Positions 1 through 7,314 are shown, counted from the first letter of the stretch. The stretch is DNA of 11,818 nucleotides from Pseudomonadota bacterium (GCA_022562375.1 JADFPK010000032.1:1-11818); one strand, 5' to 3'. Program-made: numbers and translations. Notes: generated by a model not told the origin, from the letters alone.

Positions 1-655
1 CATTATCGCCGACGTTATCGGCGATCACGGCGGCGTTGCGGGGATCATCCTCGGGGATTCCGGCCTCGATCTTGCCCACCAGGTCGGCGCCGACGTCGGC
101 GCCCTTGGTGAAAATACCGCCGCCGAGACGGGCGAATATCGAGATCAGAGACGCACCGAAGCTGAGCGCCACCAACGCCTCCAGGATGGGCCGCAGTTCG
201 AAACCGAAAGCACGAAGAACCACATAATAGCCGGCGACTCCGAGAAGCCCCAGGCCGACCACCAGCATGCCGGTGACGGTGCCCGAGCGGAAGGCGATGG
301 CCAGCGCCGGGGCCAGGCCGGAACGGGCGGCTTCGGCCGTCCGCACATTGGCGCGCACCGAGATGTTCATGCCGATATACCCGGCGGCGCCCGACAACAC
401 GGAGCCGACGGCATAGCCGATGGCCACATGCAGACCGAGACGCCACCACAAAAGGGCGCCGATGACCAAACCGACGACGGCGATAGCGCGGTATTGACGG
501 TTGAGATAGGCGTTCGCCCCTTCCTGTATCGCCGCCGCGATCTCGCGCATCCGGTCGTTTCCCGATGGCGCCGCCAGAACCGCACGGCTGGCGAAGACGC
601 TGTAGAGAAGGGCCAGGACGCCGGCGCCGAACACCAACCAGTAAATGCCCGTCAT
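1..655 (-). CDS. hppA: Membrane-bound proton-translocating pyrophosphatase, N-terminal part (cut by window edge)
   Basis: The enzyme hydrolyses inorganic pyrophosphate in the inner membrane and couples this to ion pumping. The 218 visible residues begin with a hydrophobic segment (about 4-28), followed by the family's early [11 protein letters not shown] stretch (45-55) and further membrane spans near 57-73, 78-96, 115-150 and 158-176. The strongly diagnostic pyrophosphate-binding block follows: [20 protein letters not shown] (178-197) with K184, D187, D191, K195 and E197, then the loop around [13 protein letters not shown]. The ATG at 655 is preceded by AAGGGG (666-671) at a 10-nt distance. 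About two thirds of the usual ~650-700 residues lie beyond position 1. The residues that separate K+-dependent from K+-independent enzymes are not in view, so ion specificity and K+ dependence cannot be read here; proton pumping is the usual assignment in this group. It is last in a same-strand run but separated by 316 bp from the previous gene, so it probably has its own promoter. Confidence 0.97.
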   Translation of the reverse strand, partial: MTGIYWLVFGAGVLALLYSVFASRAVLAAPSGNDRMREIAAAIQEGANAYLNRQYRAIAVVGLVIGALLWWRLGLHVAIGYAVGSVLSGAAGYIGMNISVRANVRTAEAARSGLAPALAIAFRSGTVTGMLVVGLGLLGVAGYYVVLRAFGFELRPILEALVALSFGASLISIFARLGGGIFTKGADVGADLVGKIEAGIPEDDPRNAAVIADNVGDN

Positions 656-971
656 TTATCTGAATCCCCTTGATGAAGTGAATTGGGATGAAGCGAACGA
701 GCCCCGTTGAAGCCTACGCCCCCCCTCGTCCCAACGGACGATCCGGCCGCCGACAAACGATCGGGGCCGAGGGGGTTGCCGCCGGCTTCGAAGCCCAAAA
801 TTCGCGCGGAACATGACAGAACCGCCCCGATAACGCAACAGGGTCCCAGTTTACCGGCATGACAAAGGAAGGCCGCCACTGAAAGCGTGGGATGGAGATG
901 TCGGGAAGGCGCGGTCCATGGCTTGGATCCGGGTGCCTAGGAATGGCCGGTAAACAGCCGCCGGGATCGCC
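656..971. other. 316-bp intergenic region upstream of hppA
   Basis: I see no convincing gene here. The short open frames on the minus strand look like arginine- and glycine-rich readings of GC-rich DNA and show no recognisable family. The region should hold the hppA promoter, but no pair of hexamers stands out enough to call. Visible structure is a 12-bp palindrome GGCTTCGAAGCC (784-795) and a widely spaced inverted repeat, GTTTACCGGC (849-858) against GCCGGTAAAC (946-955). Confidence 0.6.
849..955. repeat. Separated 10-bp inverted repeat upstream of hppA
   Basis: GTTTACCGGC at 849-858 is the exact reverse complement of GCCGGTAAAC at 946-955, with 87 bp between the arms. They could be paired half-sites for a regulator or the base of a long stem. 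Both arms lie between the stop of the FliL-like gene and the start of hppA. A chance match of 10 bp in GC-rich DNA cannot be excluded. Confidence 0.35.
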
Positions 972-1418
972 TCAGCGAAAGCGGCGTTCCAAGGCGATTT
1001 CGATCAGGATGTCGCGGATGATGTCCTCGCCAAGCACGCGCTTGCTCACCGCCATCAGCCGCTTCTTCAGTACCGAGGTCTTGAAGGACCTGCCGTCCTT
1101 GCGCCGGATCGACATGACGGCATGGAGGTCGCGGAGGAAAGAGTCCCGGAGCCGTTTGCGGGCCTCGAGGATCTTGTCCTTGTTCGCCACGCCGCGGGTC
1201 TCGAGTGTAATCAACAGGCTCACATGCCTGGCGATACGGCCATCGCGCACGAGGGGCACGGTGAAGGGTTGCAGGGTGTAGTATTCGGCGGCACCCTCGC
1301 CGAACAGGTCTTCCAGTTCGAACCCCTTCTTGCCGTCATGCTTGGCCGACCAGGCGGGCCCCGGGCCGAACCCGGCCACCAAAGCCATCGCCACCAGGGC
1401 TCTTATCACCAACCTCAT
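972..1418 (-). CDS. Exported FliL-like protein of unknown role
   Basis: This is a 148-aa protein with an N-terminal hydrophobic stretch (about residues 2-24, ending in AWSA) that can act as a signal peptide or a single membrane anchor; the remainder would be periplasmic. The mature part has the outline of the FliL periplasmic domain: a YYTLQPFTVPL segment (46-56), a strand-rich core with the ITLETRG stretch (70-76), then a long charged helix (about 79-103) and a C-terminal helix ending in LIEIALERRFR. FliL proteins associate with the flagellar stator and share a stomatin-like fold. No other flagellar gene is visible, so a non-flagellar role is possible. I chose the ATG at 1418 because it places the signal peptide at the N terminus; an upstream start at 1517 adds 33 basic residues that do not look like a leader. 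It lies 161 bp after thiL and 316 bp before hppA. The family call is tentative. Confidence 0.72.
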   Translation of the reverse strand: MRLVIRALVAMALVAGFGPGPAWSAKHDGKKGFELEDLFGEGAAEYYTLQPFTVPLVRDGRIARHVSLLITLETRGVANKDKILEARKRLRDSFLRDLHAVMSIRRKDGRSFKTSVLKKRLMAVSKRVLGEDIIRDILIEIALERRFR

Positions 1419-1521
1419 CGCCACGTCCTCGCCAGCCGGGATGCCATGAAGCACAATCTCACAGAGCCTGGTAAAGATCGGGTAAATCGGCCGAGGCGTC
1501 GGTCGGCGACGAACCACCGGC

Positions 1522-1555
1522 GGATGGTCGAGGGCCGGGGGATGGTCAGGGCCGG
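1522..1555. repeat. Short direct repeat between thiL and the FliL-like gene
   Basis: GGATGGTCGAGGGCCGG (1522-1538) is followed after one base by GGATGGTCAGGGCCGG (1540-1555). The two copies are identical apart from one missing base. They lie in the 161-bp gap between the thiL stop and the next start. This may be replication slippage or a pair of protein-binding sites; nothing in the sequence decides. Confidence 0.5.
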
Positions 1556-1579
1556 CGTGACATTCGGCCGGATCGTGCC

Positions 1580-2569
1580 CTAGAAGTGGCGGTAACCGGA
1601 AGCTTCAAGCACGTCCTCGAGGCCGGTCCCATCGACGATGGTGACGCCCGAGCCCTCGCACATCGACCCGATAGGGGTCAATTCGAGGTCGAGATCACGG
1701 GAAATTTCGCCGACCGAGCCGCGCGCTTCGGGGGCGATGGTGAACAGGAGTTCGTAGTCGTCGCCGCCGGTGAGGAGCGTCGCCAACAGGCCCGGGTCAT
1801 CATTCAACGCCGCGCGGGCGGCGTCGGACAGCGGCACGCTGGCGGCCTCGATCTTGGCCCCGAGGCGCGAGGTCTGGCAAATGTGACCGAGATCGGCGAT
1901 GAGCCCATCGGAGACATCGATGACCCCATGGGCGAGGCCGACAAGGCGCTGGCCGAGCGCCAATCTCGGGCGGGGCAGGCGGTAGCGGTCGATGGCGTAA
2001 TCCCGGTGCGCCGGCGCCAGCCCTCCGGCGCGTCCCTCGAGCGCCATCAGGCCAAGCGCCCCGTCACCGATGCAGCCGGAGACGAATATCGCGTCGCCGG
2101 CCTTTGCCGCCGAACGCATCAACGCACTGCCTTGGGCCACCTTGCCGAGCGCCGTTAGGGTCAGCGTCACGGGCCCTGTCGTCGCCACCGTATCGCCGCC
2201 GACAAGGGGAATCGCGAATTCGGCGTAATCGGTCCCAAGCCCGCCGACGAAACCCTCGAGCCAGGAGGATGACGTGTCCTTCGGCAACGCCAGCGCCAGA
2301 AGATAGGCCAAGGGCTCCGCCCCCATGGCGGCGATATCCGAGAGGTTGACCCGCAACAGCTTGCGCGCGATCAACCCGGGCGGATCGGCGGCCGGGAAAT
2401 GGACGCCGGCCACCAGGACATCGGTGGTGACGACGAGACGGTGACCCGGGTCGAGCTCGATCAGCGCCGCATCGTCGGCAAGCGCCAGGGCGCCGGGATA
2501 ATCCTTCGCCAATGGGGCGAAGAACCGTCTTATCAGTTCGAACTCAGCGGGAAGCGGCCGATCCTTCAC
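1580..2569 (-). CDS. thiL: Thiamine-monophosphate kinase
   Basis: ThiL phosphorylates thiamine monophosphate to thiamine pyrophosphate with ATP, the last step of cofactor synthesis, in the cytoplasm. The 329-aa protein has the usual family length and the PurM-like two-domain layout. Visible motifs are ADDAA (31-35), TTDVLVAGVHF (48-58), NLSDIAAMGA (75-84), GGDT (124-127), SGCIGDGALG (164-173), DVSDGL (218-223) and GGDDYELLF (268-276). The acidic Mg2+/ATP-binding residues in these motifs are kept. The first motif is usually GDDAA; here it begins with Ala, while both aspartates remain. The start is GTG at 2569, which overlaps the nusB stop as GTGA, so translation is probably coupled to nusB. 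It is the third gene of the ribH-nusB-thiL unit, a common arrangement in proteobacteria. Confidence 0.97.
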   Translation of the reverse strand: MKDRPLPAEFELIRRFFAPLAKDYPGALALADDAALIELDPGHRLVVTTDVLVAGVHFPAADPPGLIARKLLRVNLSDIAAMGAEPLAYLLALALPKDTSSSWLEGFVGGLGTDYAEFAIPLVGGDTVATTGPVTLTLTALGKVAQGSALMRSAAKAGDAIFVSGCIGDGALGLMALEGRAGGLAPAHRDYAIDRYRLPRPRLALGQRLVGLAHGVIDVSDGLIADLGHICQTSRLGAKIEAASVPLSDAARAALNDDPGLLATLLTGGDDYELLFTIAPEARGSVGEISRDLDLELTPIGSMCEGSGVTIVDGTGLEDVLEASGYRHF

Positions 2570-3084
2570 TTTCCGCGTTCTCCGCCGGCGGTCATCTCGC
2601 CGGGCCGGTGTCCGCGGGCGATGCGGTCGAGGACGCCGTTGACCAACCCCGGTTCGGCGCCGTCGAAAAAGGCGTGCGCGACATCGACATATTCGGTGAT
2701 GGCGACACGGGCCGGGATGTCGGGCCGCCGGGTGATTTCATGGGCCCCCGCCTCCATGATCAGCCGCAGGATGAGATCGAGACGTCCGATTTCCCAATCC
2801 ACCGTCAGGGAGTCGGCGATCAACCGGTCGAGATCGGCGCGCCCGGCGACGACACCGCGCACCAGATCGCCGAACAGCTCGGGATCCGGTTCTATCATCT
2901 GCCCGCCGGTCAGTTGGGCGTGAGATTCGGGATCGGTGAACTGGGAAATCACCGCATCCGGGGCGGCGCCGCTCAGTTCGATCTGGTAAAGGGCCTGCAC
3001 CGCGGTCAGCCTGGCGGCCGAACGCCGGGCCGTGGCCGGCAAGGCGGCGGCGCGCGAAGCCTTTGATCCGCGGCCGGAGGTCAT
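2566..3084 (-). CDS. nusB: Transcription antitermination factor NusB
   Basis: NusB binds boxA RNA together with NusE (ribosomal protein S10) and supports antitermination of rRNA operons. The 172-aa all-helical protein has a basic N-terminal extension (about 1-22), then ARLTAVQALYQIELSG (24-39), which matches the conserved RNA-binding first helix of the family. The C-terminal half shows the typical pattern with DLILRLIMEAGAHEI, the IPARVAITEYVDVAHAFF stretch and LVNGVLDRIAR, close to the family signature EYVELAK...VNGVLD. The ATG at 3084 overlaps the ribH stop as ATGA, and its own stop overlaps the thiL GTG, so all three genes are likely translated in a coupled way. Pairing of ribH with nusB is widespread in bacteria. 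Confidence 0.96.
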   Translation of the reverse strand: MTSGRGSKASRAAALPATARRSAARLTAVQALYQIELSGAAPDAVISQFTDPESHAQLTGGQMIEPDPELFGDLVRGVVAGRADLDRLIADSLTVDWEIGRLDLILRLIMEAGAHEITRRPDIPARVAITEYVDVAHAFFDGAEPGLVNGVLDRIARGHRPGEMTAGGERGK

Positions 3085-3545
3085 CTCGGATAGAGGTGGA
3101 ATTGGCGCTTGAGCCCGATCATCTCAAGGCAGGCCTTGGCCGCCCCGGCGCCCTTGTTGCCCTGATCCACCGACGCCCGAACCATGGCCTGTTCCCGGTT
3201 GTCGACGGTGAGGATCCCGTAACCGAGCGCTAACGTGAAGTTCAGCGCCAAATCCTGAAGGGCGCGGGCGCTCTCCTGGCAGATAATGTCGTAATGCGAG
3301 GTCTCGCCACGAATGACACAGCCAAGGGCGATATAGCCGTCGAAACGGCGCCTGGCGCTGAACACGTCGAGCGAGCGTATGGCGAAGCGGATGGCGGCGG
3401 GAATCTCGAACGCGCCGGGCACGGCATAGCGCTCATGGCTCGCTTCGGCTTCATCCAGCACCTGGACGGCGCCGCGCGCCAGTTCATCGGCGATGTCCTC
3501 GTAGAACCGGGCCTCGACGATCATGATATGCGGTGAGTCCGCCAT
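3081..3545 (-). CDS. ribH: 6,7-dimethyl-8-ribityllumazine synthase
   Basis: RibH condenses 5-amino-6-ribitylaminouracil with 3,4-dihydroxy-2-butanone 4-phosphate to give lumazine, the substrate of riboflavin synthase (RibE). The 154-aa protein shows ARFYEDIADELARGA (12-26), VPGAFEIPAAI (42-52), ALGCVIRGETSHYD (73-86) with the proposed catalytic His84, GILTVDNREQA (110-120) with R123 after it, and GNKGAGAAKACLEMI (129-143). I chose ATG 3545 because GGAGGG (3551-3556) sits 5 nt upstream; an in-frame ATG at 3590 adds 15 basic residues without need. The stop overlaps the nusB start. The butanone substrate needs RibB, whose gene is not in this window. The 183-bp gap before the gene holds a candidate promoter, so ribH-nusB-thiL may be transcribed apart from ribD-ribE. 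Confidence 0.96.
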   Translation of the reverse strand: MADSPHIMIVEARFYEDIADELARGAVQVLDEAEASHERYAVPGAFEIPAAIRFAIRSLDVFSARRRFDGYIALGCVIRGETSHYDIICQESARALQDLALNFTLALGYGILTVDNREQAMVRASVDQGNKGAGAAKACLEMIGLKRQFHLYPR

Positions 3546-3550
3546 CGCAT

Positions 3551-3556
3551 CCCTCC
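3551..3556 (-). promoter_or_regulatory. Ribosome-binding site that decides the ribH start
   Basis: Read on the minus strand, GGAGGG lies 5 nt before the ATG at 3545. The competing upstream ATG at 3590 has no comparable purine-rich site. Confidence 0.7.
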
Positions 3557-3619
3557 GTCGATGCATCCGCTTGGCGCCGGGCGGCGGCATCGTCCGTTCC
3601 CTAGTCCTTGTCCGGTGAG

Positions 3620-3648
3620 ACCATAGCCCCTATCGCGCCGGCGGGCAA
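3620..3648 (-). promoter_or_regulatory. Candidate sigma-70 promoter for ribH-nusB-thiL
   Basis: On the minus strand TTGCCC (3643-3648) and TATGGT (3620-3625) are separated by exactly 17 bp. Each hexamer matches the sigma-70 consensus at four of six positions. It lies about 75 bp upstream of the ribH start, in the gap after ribE. This is a pattern match only. I saw no FMN riboswitch in the gap. Confidence 0.4.
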
Positions 3649-3689
3649 AACCCTCCGCCGCCGGCGAGCGGCGAGCGGAACCGGCGATT

Positions 3690-3715
3690 CCCGCCGCCCC
3701 GGCCCCCCCGGCCCC
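3690..3715 (-). other. Potential G-quadruplex in the ribE-ribH spacer
   Basis: On the minus (coding) strand the bases read as G-runs of 4, 7, 4 and 3, spaced by CC, CC and CGGC. This satisfies the common four-run quadruplex pattern and starts 14 bases after the ribE stop. It could form in the transcript downstream of ribE. Next to it CGGCG-GGAAT-CGCCG can form a small hairpin. Confidence 0.5.
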
Positions 3716-3728
3716 GGGTTCACGCCAT

Positions 3729-4331
3729 CTATGACGGCGGCGTCTCGCCCTTGTCCAGCCACCGGGCGACGTAACGCGCCAGCATGTCGATCTCCAAATT
3801 CAGCCGATCTCCGGTCTTGGCGGCGCCGAACGTGGTGTTTCGCAGGGTATGGGGGATGATGTTGACCGAGAATGCGTCCGCCTCGACGGCGTTCACCGTC
3901 AAGGAAACACCGTCAAGCGCCACCGAGCCCTTCGGCGCGAGATACGCCAACAAGCTTGCCGGCGCTTCGAAATCGAATATCACGCTGTCGCCGCTGGCGG
4001 TTTGGCGGGCGAGGGTTACGGTCCCGTCGACATGGCCGAAAACGATGTGACCGCCAAACTCATCGCCGAGCTTGAGGGAACGTTCGAGATTGACCGCCAC
4101 ACCCTGGCGCCAGGCGCCAAGCGTCGTTCGCGATATGGTTTCGGCCGAAGCCTCGACGGCGAACCATCCTTCTCCCCGGTCGATGACGGTGAGACACGGA
4201 CCGGAACAGGCGATCGACGCCCCGGCGGCGATCGACGCCGTGTCATAGGAGGTTGCGATCTCGAACCGTGTCTCATTGCCGCGCTCGACGGCGCGGACCC
4301 GGCCAAGATCGGTGATGATGCCGGTGAACAT
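3729..4331 (-). CDS. ribE: Riboflavin synthase (alpha chain)
   Basis: The enzyme dismutates two 6,7-dimethyl-8-ribityllumazine molecules to riboflavin and a pyrimidine that is recycled to RibH. The 200-aa protein has the expected internal duplication: the N-terminal barrel begins MFTGIITDLG and contains GASIACSGPCLTV (37-49) and GGHIVFGHVDGT (93-104); the C-terminal barrel contains KGSVALDGVSLTV (134-146), IPHTLRNTT (159-167) and NLEIDMLARY (178-187). Length is normal. The ATG at 4331 starts 3 bp after the ribD stop with only a weak upstream purine stretch, so it may depend on translation of ribD. In related bacteria the bifunctional ribBA usually follows; here a G-rich 138-183 bp spacer leads directly to ribH. 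The name ribE follows the usage in which riboflavin synthase is RibE (called RibC in some species). Confidence 0.97.
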   Translation of the reverse strand: MFTGIITDLGRVRAVERGNETRFEIATSYDTASIAAGASIACSGPCLTVIDRGEGWFAVEASAETISRTTLGAWRQGVAVNLERSLKLGDEFGGHIVFGHVDGTVTLARQTASGDSVIFDFEAPASLLAYLAPKGSVALDGVSLTVNAVEADAFSVNIIPHTLRNTTFGAAKTGDRLNLEIDMLARYVARWLDKGETPPS

Positions 4332-4334
4332 AGC

Positions 4335-5453
4335 TCAACCACTGAACGTGTAGGTTTCCAATACGTCGTCCCCCGCTTCGACCATCGAGAGCCTGGTGAA
4401 GGTCAACATATCGGTCAGCGCGTCGACACCGAATGCCTCCGCCACCGGCACGCCGTCGCCGCCCATGATGTCGGGCGAGCGGAACCACGCCAGCCGGTCC
4501 ACCAGGCGCGCCTTGAGAAGCGACGCGGCAAGCTTGCTACCGCCCTCGACCAGGACGCGGGTCAGCCCGCGATCGCCAAGGGCGTCGAGCGCAAGACCCA
4601 TATCCGGGTTATCGTCGGCGCCGGCTTCGACCTCGATCATCTCGACGCCGCTTTCGATGAAGGCGTCACGGCGCCGGGCTTCGCCGCCGGCAAGGGTCAC
4701 GATCCAACTCGGCGTCTGGCGGGCGCCGGAGACGAGCTGGGAGGTCAGCGGCAGCCGGAGCCTGCCGTCGACGACGACGCGTACCGGCGAACGATCCTCG
4801 AGACCCGGCAGGCGGCAGGTCAATCGCGGATCGTCGGCGATCGCGGTGCCGAGCCCGACCATGACCGCATCGTGGCTTGCCCGCAGAAAATGGGCCCAAC
4901 CGCGCGCGATATCGCCGGTGATCCAGCGGCTCTCGCCGGCATGGGTGGCGATGCGTCCGTCGAGCGTCGTCGCCACCTTGAGGGTCACCAGCGGCCGGCC
5001 GTCCTCGACACGGCGCAGGTACCCGGCGTTCAGCTCGGTAGCGGCGGCGGTGCCAACCCCGGTGAGGACTTCCATTCCGGCCCGTTCGAGCCGTGCGATC
5101 CCCGATCCCGAGACCCGCTCATCCGGGTCCGATATGGCGATTACGGCGCGGACGATTCCGGCCTCGATCAAGCGGTCCGCGCAGGGCGGCGTCTCGCCGG
5201 TGTGGCTGCACGGCTCGAGGCTGACATAAGCGGTGGCGCCCCTGGCGCCGGCGCCGGCGCGCGCCAGCGCTTCGGCCTCGGCGTGGGGCCGGCCGCCGGG
5301 TTGGGTCCAGCCGCGCCCGGCGACGCGTCCCTTGGCATCGACCAGGACGCAACCGACGGCCGGGTTGGGCCACACGGTCCCGAGCCCGCGCCGGGCAAGG
5401 CCCAAGGCCATTTGCATGTAACGGATATCGGTGGTGTCAATCGTTGTCGCCAC
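4335..5453 (-). CDS. ribD: Bifunctional riboflavin biosynthesis deaminase/reductase RibD
   Basis: RibD carries out the second and third steps of the pyrimidine branch: deamination of the diaminopyrimidine product of GTP cyclohydrolase II and NADPH-dependent reduction of the ribosyl side chain. The 372-aa protein has an N-terminal cytidine-deaminase-like zinc domain (about 10-145) with HAE (57-59) and [11 protein letters not shown] (81-91), giving zinc ligands H57, C82 and C91 and catalytic E59. The reductase domain (about 152-372) shows [16 protein letters not shown] (154-169), [19 protein letters not shown] (194-212) and VLVEGGSKL (300-308). The start is GTG at 5453, inside the 3' end of nrdR (17-bp overlap), so the two are probably translationally coupled. 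ribE follows after 3 bp. Confidence 0.97.
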   Translation of the reverse strand: MATTIDTTDIRYMQMALGLARRGLGTVWPNPAVGCVLVDAKGRVAGRGWTQPGGRPHAEAEALARAGAGARGATAYVSLEPCSHTGETPPCADRLIEAGIVRAVIAISDPDERVSGSGIARLERAGMEVLTGVGTAAATELNAGYLRRVEDGRPLVTLKVATTLDGRIATHAGESRWITGDIARGWAHFLRASHDAVMVGLGTAIADDPRLTCRLPGLEDRSPVRVVVDGRLRLPLTSQLVSGARQTPSWIVTLAGGEARRRDAFIESGVEMIEVEAGADDNPDMGLALDALGDRGLTRVLVEGGSKLAASLLKARLVDRLAWFRSPDIMGGDGVPVAEAFGVDALTDMLTFTRLSMVEAGDDVLETYTFSG

Positions 5454-5895
5454 CGAGCTTTCCTATGAAGTCCTCGAAGTCCTTGGCTTCACGGAAATTG
5501 CGGTAAACGGAGGCGAAACGGACATAGGCCACCTGATCGAGGCTGGCGAGGGCGTCCATGACCATCTCGCCGATCATCGGGGTGGGAATGTCGCTTTCGC
5601 CGGAGCTTTCGAGGCGCCTTTGAATGCCATTGACGATGCGCTCGACCTGCTCATCGTCGACCGGCCGCTTGCGGACAGCGATGTGGATCGAACGGGCCAG
5701 CTTGTCGCGATCGAAGACCGCGCGCTGACCGTTCTTCTTGAGCACCGTCAACTCGCGCAGGAACACCCGCTCGAAGGTCGTCCAGCGCGACCCACAGGCC
5801 GGGCATGCGCGCCGGCGGCGGATCGCCGCGCTGTCCTCGGTCGGGCGCGAGTCCTTGACCTGGGTATCGTTGTGACCGCAGAACGGACAGCGCAT
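5437..5895 (-). CDS. nrdR: Transcriptional repressor NrdR
   Basis: NrdR represses ribonucleotide reductase genes in response to bound ATP/dATP by binding paired NrdR boxes. The 152-aa protein matches the family length. It has the N-terminal zinc ribbon with C3, C6, C31 and C34 (MRCPFC...CPACG), the conserved DSRPTED (15-21) and RRRR/R-W-TTFER (26-43) DNA-binding stretch, and an ATP-cone domain (about 49-139) with [16 protein letters not shown] and the [15 protein letters not shown] end motif. The ATG at 5895 is preceded by GGGAGG at a 5-nt distance. It lies 21 bp after glyA and overlaps ribD by 17 bp; glyA-nrdR-ribD is a widespread alphaproteobacterial order. No ribonucleotide reductase gene is in the window, so its targets are elsewhere. 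Confidence 0.98.
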   Translation of the reverse strand: MRCPFCGHNDTQVKDSRPTEDSAAIRRRRACPACGSRWTTFERVFLRELTVLKKNGQRAVFDRDKLARSIHIAVRKRPVDDEQVERIVNGIQRRLESSGESDIPTPMIGEMVMDALASLDQVAYVRFASVYRNFREAKDFEDFIGKLGGDND

Positions 5896-5916
5896 CTGTG
5901 CCTCCCTGTTTCTCGG

Positions 5917-7230
5917 TTAGGCGAGACCCGGATAGATGGGAAAGCGCCGGCAAAGTTCCGTCACTCGCCCACGGACCGAATCCTCGACCGCCGAATTGTC
6001 CTCGGGCCAGGCGGCCAGCCCGTCCAACACCTCGCCGATCAATTCACCGACGAGGCGCCATTCCGCCGGGCCGAAGCCCCGCGTGGTCCCGGCCGCCGTG
6101 CCCAGCCGGATTCCCGACGTGATGGTGGGTTTCTCCGGATCGAACGGCACGGCGTTCTTGTTGCAGGTGATGCGGGCATTATCGAGACTCGACTCGGCGG
6201 CCTTGCCGGTCAAATTCTTGGGGCGAAGATCGACCAGGATCAAATGGGTATCGGTGCCGCCGGAGACGATGTCGACGCCCTGCTCGAGCAGGACGGAGGC
6301 CAGCAACGCGGCATTATCGACGACGTTCCTGGCGTAGGTCCTGAAACTCGGCCTCAATGCCTCGCCCAATGCCACCGCCTTGGCGGCGATGGCGTGCATC
6401 AGCGGCCCCCCCTGGAGGCCGGGAAAGACGGCGGAATTGATCTTCTTGCCGATTTCCGTGTCGACCGACAGGATCAGGCCGCCGCGCGCCCCGCGCAGGG
6501 TCTTGTGGGTCGTGGTGGTGACGACATGGGCATGGGGCATGGGGCTTGGATGGACGCCGCCGGCGACGAGACCGGCGAAGTGGGCCATGTCCACCAACAG
6601 ATAGGCCCCCACCTCCTCGGCGATGGCGCGGAACCTCGCGAAGTCGATGATGCGGGGATAGGCCGAGCCGCCGGCGATGATGAGTTTCGGCTTGTGCTCA
6701 TCCGCCAGGCGCTCGACCTCGTCATAGTCGATGCGGCAATCTTCGGGGCTGACGCCGTATTGCACCGCGTCGAACCACTTGCCCGAGATATTGGGCCGGG
6801 CGCCGTGGCTGAGATGGCCACCCGCCGCCAGCGACATGCCGAGAAGGGTGTCGCCGGGCTGCATCAACGCCAGCTGGACGGCTAAATTGGACTGGGTGCC
6901 TGAATGGGGCTGGACGTTGACATAGGCGCAGTCGAACAACTCTTTCGCCCGATCGATGGCGAGTTGCTCCGAGATATCGACATATTCGCAGCCGCCGTAA
7001 TAGCGCCGGGCCGGGTATCCTTCGGCATATTTGTTGGTCAGCACGGACCCCTGGGCCTCGAGGACCGCCGCCGAGACGATGTTTTCCGAGGCGATGAGTT
7101 CGATATTCTGCTGCTGGCGCAGCAACTCCCGCGCCACCGACCCGTAAACCTCGGGGTCCTGTTCGGCCAGCGCCGAGGTGAAAAAGCGGGCCTGGTCGGA
7201 CAGCTCCGAAACGGTCGAGGATAATGTCAT
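5917..7230 (-). CDS. glyA: Serine hydroxymethyltransferase
   Basis: GlyA interconverts serine and glycine using pyridoxal phosphate and passes the one-carbon unit to tetrahydrofolate. The 437-aa protein matches the family. Motifs include NIELIASEN (42-50), [15 protein letters not shown] (66-80), [11 protein letters not shown] (105-115), AGGHLSHG (136-143), VDMAHFAGL (213-221) and [14 protein letters not shown] (238-251), where K243 forms the Schiff base with the cofactor. The start is ATG 7230 with AAGGG about 10 nt upstream. It follows rpiB on the same strand, with a 135-bp gap that holds a hairpin, a candidate promoter and a three-copy 20-bp tandem repeat, so it may be controlled separately from rpiB. 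nrdR, ribD and ribE follow closely and are probably co-transcribed. Confidence 0.98.
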   Translation of the reverse strand: MTLSSTVSELSDQARFFTSALAEQDPEVYGSVARELLRQQQNIELIASENIVSAAVLEAQGSVLTNKYAEGYPARRYYGGCEYVDISEQLAIDRAKELFDCAYVNVQPHSGTQSNLAVQLALMQPGDTLLGMSLAAGGHLSHGARPNISGKWFDAVQYGVSPEDCRIDYDEVERLADEHKPKLIIAGGSAYPRIIDFARFRAIAEEVGAYLLVDMAHFAGLVAGGVHPSPMPHAHVVTTTTHKTLRGARGGLILSVDTEIGKKINSAVFPGLQGGPLMHAIAAKAVALGEALRPSFRTYARNVVDNAALLASVLLEQGVDIVSGGTDTHLILVDLRPKNLTGKAAESSLDNARITCNKNAVPFDPEKPTITSGIRLGTAAGTTRGFGPAEWRLVGELIGEVLDGLAAWPEDNSAVEDSVRGRVTELCRRFPIYPGLA

Positions 7231-7245
7231 GGATACAAAACCCTT

Positions 7246-7305
7246 TCACTACTTCGAACGACGGGTCACGACTTCGAATGACTGGCCACGACGCCGAATG
7301 ACTGG
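7246..7305. repeat. Three-copy 20-bp tandem repeat in the glyA leader
   Basis: Three contiguous units with an exact 20-bp period fill 7246-7265, 7266-7285 and 7286-7305. On the minus strand the middle unit is CCAGTCATTCGAAGTCGTGA. Neighbouring copies differ at three of twenty positions. Two copies keep the palindrome TTCGAA. The array ends 15 bp upstream of the glyA start and lies just downstream of a candidate promoter, so it would be in the 5' untranslated region if that promoter is used. There are no spacers, so it is not a CRISPR array. The 20-bp period, close to two helical turns, would suit a protein binding to one face of the DNA. Confidence 0.85.
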
Positions 7306-7314
7306 AAGGCAAGT

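Noticed and set aside
652..879. Small minus-strand genes upstream of hppA (60-75 codons)
   Set aside because: There is no ribosome site of note, no family likeness, and one frame overlaps the hppA start. They look like chance open frames in GC-rich DNA.
3546..3728. FMN riboswitch or ribBA remnant between ribE and ribH
   Set aside because: The conserved RFN-element core sequences are not visible on the minus strand, and no frame shows RibB or RibA motifs.
3849..5468. 539-codon open frame on the plus strand across ribE and ribD
   Set aside because: It lies fully antisense to two well-supported enzymes, has an Arg/Asp/Gly-rich composition with no domain, and is expected in high-GC DNA where the complementary frame lacks stops.
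5431..6885. 484-codon open frame on the plus strand across nrdR and glyA
   Set aside because: It is antisense to nrdR and glyA, which both have intact motifs. No family pattern or ribosome site supports it.
7246..7305. CRISPR-like array
   Set aside because: The 20-bp units are contiguous with no spacers, there are only three copies, and no cas gene is present.
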